DNA of 64,000 bases from Volvox africanus (taxonomy: Eukaryota; Chlorophyta; Chlorophyceae; Chlamydomonadales; Volvocaceae): NCBI GenBank assembly GCA_030268105.1, contig BSDZ01000094.1, positions 1,087,001 through 1,151,000 on the forward strand, in the 5' to 3' direction. This document shows, piece by piece, positions 21,892-32,850 of the stretch. Every line of letters begins with the position of its first letter. Within the stretch, counting starts at the first letter, position 1. The position numbers and the translations under genes are program-made. The notes under the pieces are model-generated. The model searched no databases and had not been told where the DNA came from. It was given only the letters and a program-made list of their open reading frames with translations.

Positions 21892-24800
21892 GGTTTGCTC
21901 AGCCGTGCAGGATGATGTGCATGGTGCTAGGTGAACCATCTTAGTCAGACGATCGATCATTACGAACACCGCATCGTATCCCCCCTCAGTTTTGGGCAGC
22001 ACGACTACGAAGTCCATGGAAACACTTTCCCAAGGCGCGTCTGGAACAGGCAACGGTTGCAACAACCCATGGCCCTTACCGGACAAAGCCTTATTGCGCT
22101 GGCACAGACTGCATGTCTGTACGATGTTCGCCGCATCCTTAGCCAAACGAGGCCACCAAAAGGAACGTTGCACCAAGTCGACCAGTCGCTTGCTACCAGG
22201 GTGTCCTGCTAACGGATCCTCGTGGAACCGCGCAAGGATGTCGTAGTGTAGCGCGTCGTCGTTCGGAACGACGATTAGCGTAGCTGCACCCTCCGTCCGT
22301 AGCCAAAGGCCATTCTGCTTGTGAAGGTTTTCTACATTAGCCGGCTCCGAGAACCAGGCATCTGCGTTGTAGGCAACCTTCAACCGCTCCGCGAGGTCCG
22401 TCGCGATCGGTACCTCCTCGCTACGCGGCCGCACGACGGGCGCTGCCAAAATTGCAGCGTGTAGCGACGGATGTCGACTGAGAGCATCGGCAATATTCAA
22501 TTTACCAGCAATATACTCCCAGGTGCAGTCGAACCTAGCTAGATATTCCATCCACCTAGCTTGACGGCGGTTCAACGTAGGAACGCTTTGCAAAAACGTT
22601 AGGGGCTTGTGGTCAGTTTTTAAAGTAAATGGGCGTCCCTCGAGGTAACAGCGCCATTCCTTTAAAGCATGCAGCACTGCCAGAAGCTCCTGTTCCCCGG
22701 TGGTGTAGCGAATCTCCGCACCAGAAAACTTCTTACTCGTGAAGGCGATCGGTCGCCCTTCCTGTAACAATACAGCGCCGCTTCCAAATATTGAGGCATC
22801 AGACACTACCTCAACACGAAATGGCAACGAGTAATCAGGGAATGCAAGGGTGACATCTTCGGCAACAATTCGTTTGAGCTCTTTGAATGCCCGCTGGCAT
22901 TGCGACGTCCACGACTCGAGTGAAACGAAAACGCCTTTGCGAGTTAAGTTAGTAAGCGGGGCCGCAATGATGGAATATTTTTCAATGAACTTTCGGAAAT
23001 AATTGGTCAAGCCAAGGAAATAATTGCAAGGAACTTACGCAGCTCCGTGAGGTTCTGAGGCACGGGCCAATCGCGAACCACAGCGACCTTCCACGGGTCC
23101 ATCTTCACACCGGTGGCCAACACAATGTGGCCCAAATATTCCACCTGAGGCTGCGCCCAAAAGCATTTGGCGCGTTTAGCAAACAATTGCTCCCGCCTCA
23201 TAACGTCGAGCACGAGCCGAAGATGCTCCAAGTGCTCCTCGCGCGTCTTAGCGTACACCAAGATGTCATCCAGATAGCACACAACGAACCTGTCGATAAA
23301 CGGCCTAAACATTCGGTCCATAACCGCCTGAAACGTCGCAGGGGCATTAGTCAAACCAAACGATAGGACCGTGTACTCGAAGTGACCGAAGGGCGTCCGA
23401 AAAGCGGTTTTCGGGATATCAGAGGCAGCGATGCGAATCTGATTGTAGCCCTGTTGTAAGTCAATTGAGGAAAAATAAGCCGAGCCCTTCAGCTTATCCA
23501 ACAGGTCGTCAACGCGTGGCAAAGGGTAGCGATTTTTCACCGTATTCACGTTTAACCCCCGGTAATCGATGCACATGCGCAAGGTCCCATCCTTCTTACC
23601 GACAAACATAATCGGTGCAGAATACGGGGATGTGCTGGGGCGTATCATACCCTTCGCGAGTAAATCCGTCACCTGGCGCTTCACCTCGTCCAGCTCCAAT
23701 GGACTCAACCTGTACATTGGCCGGGCCGTAGGCTGCGCTCCAGGCACGAGAGGGATTGTATGATCAACAGGACGCATAGGTGGTAGGCCAGGGATATCTT
23801 GGAAGACGTCCTCATACTGCGACAGTAGGGCCTCAACCTCAGGATCCGCAGAAATCTGCGCGGTGGTGACACAACAGCTCACCCGCGGCCTTAAAAGCAG
23901 TCCGTGCGCACCTTTCCGTAACAAACGGACGGCCTCCTTACGCCCGACTAGCTCTGGTTCGATTTGCGCGCCCATTGCGGTCACAGCGAAATTAACCATA
24001 GGCACCGCCTCAGTTTCGCCCTCCTTTGGTGTGACATGTTCGAACGACAGGAAAGGTACCTTAATCGACAGAGTACCCTTGCACATATGCAGGGTTGCGG
24101 TCTCCATGTCGATGCGCGCGCGGTACTGTCGTAATGTCGAGGACCCCATAATGTACGGTGCAGTCTCTGCCAAGCCCTGCAGCACGTACGGCCGGGTCAC
24201 AACACGCAAAGGGCCTATCGATAGGCTAAGGGTAATCCTGCCCACGATGGGATGCTTACCCCCGTCAGCAAGGGTAACCTGTGGACAATCAGACGACTCT
24301 GGGGACAACCCCAGCGCGTTCACCTCTGCGACAGAGATGAAGTCGTCGCTGGCACCGGTGTCAACAAGTGCCTTCAGAGTACGGCCATTCAAACCGATCT
24401 GAACACAGGGACACGGTTATCTACGAGCGATTGCCCAGCAGACAACGTCAGTGCACTTAAGACGGGTCCGTAACCAACGGCACCCCCATCAGGAGCTTCG
24501 TACCAAACGTCAACCAAGTAGGATGTGCCTGGCCACGGAGCCAGCATACCCTCCCGATCCACACCATTAAACAAAACGGTGCCCGGCTCGAACCGGTGGA
24601 CATGCCGCATACCCCTTCACGATGCCTCTGCCTTGCGCCGACAGAAAGCAGGGAGTAATACACATGCGGCAGTGCCTGGATATTGACGCCTACATCTCCT
24701 GTATATGGCCAACTGTTCCAACATCTCACGCAGAGACGAGGGGATGAACAAAACTACGTGGTTGGACAGATCGATAGACGACAGGGGACGGCGAGGTGTA

Positions 24801-24997
24801 AACACATTACACAACGGATCGAAGCAGAGAAGTCCCGTGCGTCCGTCAAGCGTGATGCGTCGCGCAATGACTCGCTCGATGTGTCCGAGTACACAAGGCA
24901 ACAATGCCTTAACGGCTGGCCGTAAGGATGACCACCGACCACGTGTTAGTTCAGAAAACCCAGGTAGAGCCCCCTCCGCAGGAACCCGGGCAAGCCC
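21892..24997 (-). pseudogene. pol: A2 pol, truncated in integrase and broken
   Basis: Order from right: N-terminal pol region, protease (VDTGASDDF), RT with CYLDDILVY, RNase H, integrase zinc finger and core start. Lesions: a TGA at 24617-24619 replacing a leucine codon, a one-base deletion near 24401 just before the protease, and a 14-base insertion near 23021-23034 that partly repeats adjoining sequence (slippage-like) and shifts the frame in the RT thumb. The frame from 24392 to 23007 is open over protease and RT. Confidence 0.85.
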
Positions 24998-26233
24998 CTA
25001 TTTCGGCTGAGGTACAAACGGCGGCATTAGAGGGCAATCCTTCGTAGAATGGCTCTCCGCACACCGTAGACAAACGTTGGCCAATTTTTGACGCTCGAAT
25101 TCGGAACGATTGCAATTCCATTTTGGCATGAATGTGTCGTCCGTACGAGTACGCTTCACGTTGGAGTCGGAACGCTGTGCGGCTGCCGACGACGGCGCAC
25201 CACCACGCTTCCTGTTCCTAGCTGGGTCCGAGCTCGGACCTGCTCCTCCTGTACCACGGACACCCGAGCTAGCGCCCCCGCACGCCATGCGTTGCCCGTT
25301 GCTGCGTCGCATCGCGGCAGTAGGCATGGGGCGGGTTGCGCCGAGGTCCTGGTCGAGAGCTACAGCTTTCCCAAGCGGATCCTGCACTTGCACAGAATTT
25401 GCACGAGGGGCAGACTTGACTTCTTCCTCGCCGGCAAGGAGTCGTATCTCCGCACCCTTAGCAAAAGCGACCAAAGCGTCATACGACTTGATCTGCGCTC
25501 CAACCAAGTCAGTAGCACACCATTTAGCCAAAAGTTTCGTTAGGCCTCGCCTAAACCAAAAGACACGCTCAGATTCGGTGAGGTCAGCAATGGGAGTCAC
25601 TAGTGCTTCGAAGTGTGACTGGTACGCAGGTACATTTTCATCCCGACGCATGTGGTAGCTACCGGCTGCCAAAGCGTTACGAGCTTCCACATCACGTGCT
25701 TGAACCGCAGTAGCGAATTGTGAGAGCAAAGCGGCAGTCAACTCGGCAAAAGTATAGATGCCCCGGGCGTTGGTCCAATTGCGATACCAGTCCTTCGCTG
25801 AGCCCTCGAGGGTGTTACCAACGAAGAGACACCTGATACCGTCATTGTCGCCACCATGGACAGCTTGGAGGTACAATTTAGCTTCACGCACGTACGCACG
25901 AGTTGCATCGGCTATGACATGCCCTGGTGTCTTGTCGGTCAGCGAAATATTAAGCCTAGGAACGGGAATCGACAATCTCATCACCTCAGGGATGTCATCA
26001 TGCCCTCAAGCTTGAGGTAATGGCAGAACCCTTGGTCCAGCAGTGTTGTCCATATTGGTGTTAACTGCTGAATGAGGCACAATTAAGTGAGCAGGGGTCT
26101 GGAGGACAAGGGGCTCTTGAGTGGCTCGCGTGCCAACAGTCTCAAGACCTCTATCCGAAGCTCTAGCAGTCACAGCAAAATCGGGCTGGCTTGCTAAGCT
26201 GGTGTGCGGCGTATCGTCGTGCTCAGCAGACAT
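24998..26233 (-). pseudogene. gag: A2 Gag with one stop codon
   Basis: Same start (MSAEHDD) and same length as the 411-residue Gag of A1. A CGA to TGA change at 26006-26008 truncates it after about 75 residues (PLPQA). The remaining 328 residues down to the CX2CX3HX4C knuckle and the gag UAG are open, so this is a recently inactivated copy. Confidence 0.85.
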
Positions 26234-26700
26234 GGAACACGAAGCGATACCCTAGGTTTGCGTAATAGAAGCCGACTTCTATCGCAAAAGCAAGAGTACA
26301 AAGCGATTCGGTGAGCCTACCGACAGTACTCTTGAGAAGATCCAGTAAACTCAGCAAATATTTGCCCAGCTGAGTCCTGATCTCCGTAGTTTGGGCGATG
26401 AGAGTCGCCAACTGGTCCAGACGGAAGCCGGTCTCAGTCGCCGCGGCAAGCAAAGCCGGTGCACTGAGATTACCTGCGACTCAGAGCGTACACTTACACA
26501 ACAAGTGCAGCAATCTAAGCAAAAGCAATTAAGCAATTACAAACCGGAAGCAGCGGCGTCCAAAACGGCGCGGCCTAGGTCTTCGGCGAAGGTATCTAGC
26601 GGTCCTCGTGGTTCGTCGCTGGAGCTCGCCATAGAAAGAACCTACTTCCGATTAGACACAAAAGAGACAGTTAGGCAACGAACCTGTCTCGATACCAAAT

Positions 26701-27524
26701 TGTTGTACCTCTCGTTCGCGTTTGCTCATAAGTATCTGCACGTCTGGAGACTTTCGACACCGATGCGCGAGCACTTGCAAGTACAGCAAGGCAAGCGAGA
26801 GCAAACAGAGACAGCGGAAGACTTCAAGACGAAGAGAGATATAACTTACAGTCTTACAGGTCGGAATGATGCAATGAACGATATCACCGTCAGCGCCGGA
26901 AGCAAGCAATCATCACGCGGCGGTGATTAGCGAAGTTCAGGCATAGCTCGGGCTAAGTAGAAATGCGTATAGCAATAATGATATAGAACACACGAGTGTT
27001 CTCCGGTATCGAATATCTTGTCTAGCTTAGCCGTCCTCGCATCTGTTCTACTCGCAGCATCCCAGTGCCGTACGATTCACATTAGGAGGCCGATCCTAGA
27101 TGTGACAACCCTACTGCGTATAGGCAATGTCTACGCGTAACAACGTATAAGCCTTTCCGGCATTCGCATGATGCAAGGGTCCGGATAACGATATCCGGTT
27201 GCAGGGCATGTATCACGACGAGTGCGCCGCTCTCAACGTGTGCTGTAATGAAGTAATATTATATCAGATAATATTACTTATCGTTTCGTAGCACGAGCAT
27301 AAAGCGCACTTCAATGCTTCGGGCATTCATGCATGCTAGGCTGATTTGCCATGATGCAATGTCGCGATGGATAATGACAACATGCCGAATGCATATATAA
27401 ATGTATACGAATACATTTATATCTTGCAGATTCATTCATATGCAATGCGTTCATCACAAAAGCACTTCGCCTAGTAGGATCGCATCGACCTACGCGTCGG
27501 CGGGAAATGAACCGTAGCACAACA
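26701..27524 (-). mobile_element. A2 5' LTR (824 bp)
   Basis: Intact TGTTGT and ACAACA ends and the family A hairpin chain. The primer-binding site, TGGTATCGAGACAGG, lies just inside, at about 26683-26697. Confidence 0.9.
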
Positions 27525-28278
27525 ATGCACACCCTCTGTTTGGGATAAGTTTCTTACTTCGGCAGGATTTGCGCTTAACAACGCTGTTTACTGCTCTACA
27601 GGTCAAAGCCCTTTCTTTCTGAATTATGGATTCCATCCTGCGCTACCCGTGTGGCGAGAATTGGAGATAAATATCCCTGCGGCTAGAACCTTTGCCAAGT
27701 CATTCCTATCCCGCATGACAGACGCGAAGGCATGCCTGGACGCGGCACAACAACGGATGACGGACTATTATAATAAATTTAAACGGGACATAACATTTTC
27801 GGTGGGACAAATGGTATTATTGAGCACTAAGAACTTGCGTTCGCTCGCTGACAGTTCCCAAAAATTGTTACCTCGTTGGATCGGTCCATATCCCTTTGTT
27901 CGGATGGTAGGGAATGTAGCTGTGGAGCTATCATTACCTTCTGACATGAATATCCATCCTACATTTCGTATATCTTTAATTTGCCCTTATCGCGGCACAG
28001 CACCCGTTACGAACGACACCGATGCCCCTGCAGTAATGGACCCCGGTCCCAAGACCTGGATCGCAGGCAAGCAAAAGGTGTATGACGTGGAACGTATATT
28101 GGATTATCGGGTTCGTCGCATCGGTCGACAACGATGAAAGCGGAAGGTGCATGAATATCTGGTCAAGTGGACTGGCTATTCTAGTGAGCATAATTCGTGG
28201 GAACCGATGCCGAACTTCTCGCCGGAAATGAAGCCCCTGTTGGAGGAAGCTCACTTACGTGCCACGCAAACCCAATGA
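27525..28278 (+). pseudogene. pol: Family B integrase C-terminus and chromodomain
   Basis: It enters at TPSVWD in the integrase and keeps an open frame through the GPY/F module and up to GRQR, where TGA at 28135-28137 interrupts before the chromodomain ([18 protein letters not shown]). The intended stop is at 28276-28278. It is the counterpart of about 150-903. The polypurine tract GGGAGGGGGAATAG follows. Confidence 0.85.
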
Positions 28279-28337
28279 TCCTTGCAGTCGATGCTGTTTG
28301 ATGCAGCGAGGATGCTGCATACGGGAGGGGGAATAGT

Positions 28338-29144
28338 TGTTGTACGCGGGTTCGATCACCGTTTGCATCAATGAAGGCCGCAACGCATTCGGATATCATG
28401 AAGCATATTACAATCATATTAGCATGATATACTCAAGTATATCTAGCTAATCAGTCATGTCACATGATCATCTACGACATCGTGCTGTCGGTCAACATGT
28501 TTGACTTGAGGCTGATAATTAATGCGCGATCTATCCATTGGCATATTATATCACGTAATAATACTTTAAATATTATTACCTTACTTACGTTATAAACCAT
28601 ACGCATATGCGAGAAGGCGACGATCGTGATGGTTGGGTTAGATATCGATATTCGGACCTTTGCATATTGCATGCGTTACATCCAATAATATCACGGATGA
28701 CACGATATTTAGAGCAGTGTTACCAAAGTACTCACACTTGAGATCGCAATCCAGTGAGACTTGTACTGCACATCAGTATTGTGACGTGATAGGTGCGAGG
28801 ACGGCCGCCTAGAGACCGAAGTCGGCTTGACACTAATTTGGATCAAGTATTCGAGTACTTAACTCTATCTGATACGCATACATAAGATATAATCATTTAT
28901 ATTCGGCCTGAGCTATTCTAGCACTCCATCTGCAGCCGAGTGATGAACATTGCCCACGGGGTCTGACGGCAGACTGTAATTCTGTAATTGAAGAACATTG
29001 TAAGTTGAATCTTTCCTTGCTATTGAGTCTTCCGCTGTCTTCTATTCGCATTGGATTGCCTTGCTGTTCGTAAGCTTGGTACGCACGCAGCTAACGCCCA
29101 GACGTGCAGAGCTAATGCATGATTGAAGAAGGAAGGATACAACA
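28338..29144 (+). mobile_element. Family B LTR (807 bp)
   Basis: TGTTGTACGCGGG to GGATACAACA. Like the LTR at 963-1730 it runs straight into RT code at ACCCTTTGCCGCG. The CCGAATA hairpin is partly lost in this copy. Confidence 0.85.
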
Positions 29145-30897
29145 ACCCTTTGCCGCGCGTCGATGACCTGCCCGATAAGCTGAAGGGCTCAGCTTATTTT
29201 TCCTCGATTGACCTTCAACAAGGGTATAATCAGATACGCATCACTGCCTCTGATAGTCCAAAAACCGCTTTCCGGACTCCCTTTGGTCCCTTCGAGTACA
29301 CGGTCTTGTCATTTGAACTTACTAATGCGCCCGCCACATTTCAAGCAGTGATGGATCGCATGTTCAGACCGTATATCGACAGGTTCATCATTTTGTTACT
29401 TGGATGATATTTTAATATATTCCAAGACGGGCGAGGAGCACCTGAAGCATCTCAAGCTCGTGCTTGAAGTGATGAAGCGGGAGCAATTGTTTGCTGAACG
29501 CGCCATGTGCTTTTGGGCGCAGCCTCATGTGGAGTATTTGGGCCACATCGTGTCGGCCATTGGAATAAGGATGGACTCACGGAAAGTAGCTGTGGTTCAC
29601 AAATGGCCCGCACCTCAGAACCTCACCGAACTACGCCAGTTCTTGGGTTTGACCAACGACTTCCGTAAGTTTATCAAAAATTACTCCATTATTGCGGCCC
29701 CGCTTACGAATTTGACGAGGAAAGGAGGGTTCGTTTCTCTTGAAGCCTGGACACCCGTGTGTCAGCGGGCATTCGAACAGCTCAAACGAATCATCGCCGA
29801 CGATGTTACCCTCGCTTTTCCTGACTACTCGTTGCCATTCCGTGTTGAAGTTGTATCGGATGCTTCCTTGCATGGAAGCAGCGCTGTATTGTTACAGGAA
29901 GGACGACCGATTGCCTTCACGAGTAAGAAGTTTTTGGGTGCAGAGACCCGATATACAACTGGAGAGCAGGAGCTGTTGGCAGCTCTACACGCTTTGAAGG
30001 AATGGCGTTGTTACCTCGAGGGCCGCCCTTTTATGCTGAAGAACAATCATAAGCCGCTGACATTCTTGCAGAGTGTCCCTACGCTTAACTGACGACAAGC
30101 CCGGTGGATGGAGTATCTATCTCGTTTCGACTGCACATGGGAGTATATCGCCGGCAGGATTAATATTGCTGACGCCCTCAGTCGACATCCATCATTGCAT
30201 GCTGCAATTCTGGCAGCACCGGTTACTCGTTCGCGCAGTCAGGAGGTGCCGATAGCAGCGGACCTTGCGCAGCGACTCAAGGCGGCGTATGAAGTGGATC
30301 TGTGGTTCGCTTCACCCAACAATATGGAACATTTGCACAAGCGCAATGATTTGTGGATACGGAAGGATGGCTCAACCACACAAATCGTCGCCCCGAACAA
30401 GAATGCTTTGTGCTATGATATTCTTGCGCGGTTCCACGAGGACCCGTTAGCAGGACATCCTGGAAGCACGCGATTGGCAGAGCTTGTACGACGCTCGTTC
30501 TGGTGGCCGCGCGTGGTGAAGGATGCGGAAAACTTCGTGCAAAGGTGCAGTTTATGCCAGCGCAATAAAGCACTATCCGGTAAGGGCCATGGTTTATTAC
30601 AACCTTTACCTATACCAGATGTCCCTTGGGAAAGTGCTTCTATGGACTTCGTAGTCGCACTGCCCAAAACTGAGGGGGGATACGACTCGGTGTTCGTAAT
30701 GGTCGATCGTTTGACCAAGATGGTTCACTTAGCCCCCTGCACCTCGTCTTGCACCGCTGAGCGAACAGCACAATTATTTTCGATAATGTGGTCCGATTGC
30801 ATGGCGTTCCTAAAAATGTGATATCCGATCGTGGCGGTCAATTCACGTCTATGTTTTGGGAAGCGCTATGTCAACTCGTCGGTATGCGCGTTCATTT
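29145..30897 (+). pseudogene. pol: Family B RT, RNase H and integrase, interrupted by element A3
   Basis: RT starts at [12 protein letters not shown]. An extra T near 29395 destroys the CYLDD box. The frame reopens for RT thumb and RNase H until TGA at 30090-30092, then runs through the integrase zinc finger and [22 protein letters not shown] until a one-base loss at the AQLF segment near 30775. The integrase is cut at 30897 by A3 and resumes at 37767 with the duplicated bases CATTT. All lesions except the A3 insertion look older than A3. Confidence 0.85.
30893..30897 (+). repeat. Target-site duplication CATTT, left of A3
   Basis: The five bases before the A3 5' LTR equal the five after the 3' LTR (37767-37771). 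Joining the flanks restores the integrase sequence GTTCATTTGAGCAC seen at 58-71. Confidence 0.95.
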
Positions 30898-31721
30898 TGT
30901 TGTGCTACGGTTCATTTCCCGCCGACGTGTAGGTCAACGTGATCCTACTAGGCGAAGTGCTTTTGTTATGAACGCATTACATATGAATGAATCTGCATTA
31001 TATAAATGTATTCGTATACATTTATATATGCATTTAGCATGGTATCATAAACCATCACGACATCGCATCATGGCAAATCCGCCTAGCATGCATGAATACC
31101 CAAAGCATTGAAGTGCGCATTATGCTTGTGCTACGAAACGATAAGTAATATTATTTGTTATAATATTACTTCATTACAGCACACGTTGAGAGCGCCGCAC
31201 TCGTCGCGATACATGCCCTGCAACCGGATATCGTTATCCGGACCCTTGCATCATGCGAATGCCGGAAAGGCTTATACGTTGTTACACGTAGACATCACCT
31301 ATACGCAGTAGGGTTGTCACATCTAGGATCGGCCTCCTAATGTGAATCGTACGGCATTGCGATGCTGCGAGTATAACAGATGCGAGGACGGCTAAGCTAG
31401 ACAAGACATTCGATACCGGAGAACACTCGTGTGTTCTACATTATATTTGCTATATGCATTTCTACTTAGCCCGAGCTAAGCCTGAACTTCGCTAATCACC
31501 GCCGCGTGATGATTGCTTGCTTCCGGCGCTGACGGTGATATCGTTCATTGCATCGTTAAGACCTGTAAGACTGTAAGTTATATCTCTCTTCGTCTTGAAG
31601 TCTTCCGCTGTCTCTGTTTGCTCTCGCTTGCCTTGCTGTACTTGCAAGTGCTCGCGCATCGGTGTCGAAAGTCTTCAGACGCGCAGATACTTATGAGCAA
31701 ACGCGAACGAGAGGTACAACA
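30898..31721 (+). mobile_element. A3 5' LTR (824 bp)
   Basis: TGTTGT to ACAACA. A TATAAATG at 31001-31008 lies in a hairpin stem and is a TATA candidate. The conserved TGTAAGTT in the 3' third (about 31574), also found in family B LTRs, would fit a splice donor, but no acceptor was traced. Confidence 0.9.
31224..31241. repeat. A3 LTR hairpin CCGGATA-TCGT-TATCCGG
   Basis: Plus-strand view of the conserved seven-pair hairpin with a TCGT loop. Confidence 0.9.
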
Positions 31722-31724
31722 ATT

Positions 31725-31742
31725 TGGTATCGAGACAGGTTC
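31725..31742 (+). promoter_or_regulatory. A3 tRNA primer-binding site
   Basis: TGGTATCGAGACAGGTTC three bases after the 5' LTR, the same as in A1 and A2. Confidence 0.75.
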
Positions 31743-32188
31743 GTTGCCTAACTGTCTCTTTTGTGTCTAATCGGAAGTAGGTTCTTTCTATGGCGAGTGT
31801 CCGCGACGAGCCACGTGGACCGCTAGATACCTTCGCCGAAGACCTAGGCCGCGCCGTTTTGGATGCCGCTGCTTCCGGTTTGTAATTGTTTAATTGCTTT
31901 TGCTTAGATTGCTGCACTTGTTGTGTAAGTGTACGCTCTGAGTCGCAGGTAATCTCAGTGCACCGGCTTTGCTTGCCGCGGCGACTGAGACCGGCTTTCG
32001 TCCGGACCAGTTGGCGACTCTCATCGCCCAAACTACGAAGATCCATACTCAGCTGGGCAAGTACTTGCTGAATTTACTGGACCTTCTCAAGAGTACTGTC
32101 GGTAGGCTCGCCGAATCGCTTTGTACTCTTGCTTTTGCGATAGAAGTCGGCTTCTATTACGCAAACCTAGGGTATCGCTTCGTGTTCC

Positions 32189-32821
32189 ATGTCTGCGGAG
32201 CACACCGATACGCCGCACACTAGCTTAGCAAGCCAGCCCGATTTTGCTGTGACTGCTAGAGCTTCGGATAGGGGTCTTGAGACTGTTGGCACGCGAGCCA
32301 CTCAAGAGTCCCTTACTTTCCAGACCCCTGCTCACTTAATTGTGCCTCATTCAGCAGTGAATAGGAATATGGACAACACTGCTGGACCAAGGGTTATGCC
32401 ATTACCTCAAGCTCGAGGGCATGATGACATCCCTGAGGATCCGCTTGGGGAAGCTGTAGCTCTCGACCAGGACCTCGGCGCGACCCGCCCCACGCCTACT
32501 GCCGCGACGCGACGCAGCAACGGGCAACGCAAGGCGCGCGGGGGCGCTAGCTCGGGTGTCCGTGGTACAGGAGGAGCAGGTCCGAGCTGGGACCCAGCTA
32601 GGAACAGGAAGCGTGGTGGTGCGCGGTCGTCGGCAGCCGCACAGCGTTCCGACCCCAACGCGAAGCGCACTCGTACGGACGACACATTCATGCCAAAATG
32701 GAATTGCAATCGTTCCGAATTCGAGCGTCAAAAATTGGCCAACGTTTGTCTACGGTGTGCGGAGAGCCATTCTACGAAGGATTGCCCTCTAATGCCGCCG
32801 TTTGTACCTCAGCCGAAATAG
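32189..32821 (+). pseudogene. gag: A3 Gag with in-frame internal deletion
   Basis: A 210-residue open frame from MSAEHTD to PQPK. Residues equal to about 84-285 of the 411-residue Gag are missing: GHDDIPE is followed at once by DPLGEAVALD. The loss removes nearly the whole Gag fold and leaves the N-terminus, the basic linker and the zinc knuckle (CX2CX3HX4C). The deletion keeps the frame, so the UAG and pol remain in register. Such a protein is unlikely to assemble particles alone. Confidence 0.85.
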
Positions 32822-32850
32822 GGGCTTGCCCGGGTTCCTGCGGAGGGGGC
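32819..32850 (+). promoter_or_regulatory. In-frame UAG between gag and pol, probable readthrough site
   Basis: AAA TAG GGG CTT GCC CGG. After the stop the same frame stays open to 36883. The downstream bases are GC-rich, with GCCC (32828-32831) able to pair with GGGC (32847-32850). The same bases surround the stop in A1 (9036), A2 (24998) and A5 (53079). In gammaretroviruses a UAG here is read through to make Gag-Pol. The function in this element is inferred. Confidence 0.65.

Larger units (their letters stand above)
21892..27524 (-). mobile_element. Family A element A2, 5' two thirds
   Basis: It has a 5' LTR (26701-27524), primer-binding site, gag, UAG and pol down to the integrase residues SSCTAEQT, where the family B LTR cuts it. 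The rest of the integrase, chromodomain and 3' LTR are not next to it. The right flank is family B integrase (27525 on). Confidence 0.9.

Noticed and set aside
31513..31770. An 85-codon frame within family A LTRs
   Set aside because: It lies in the LTR 3' region and crosses the LTR edge and primer-binding site, so it is not a plausible gene.
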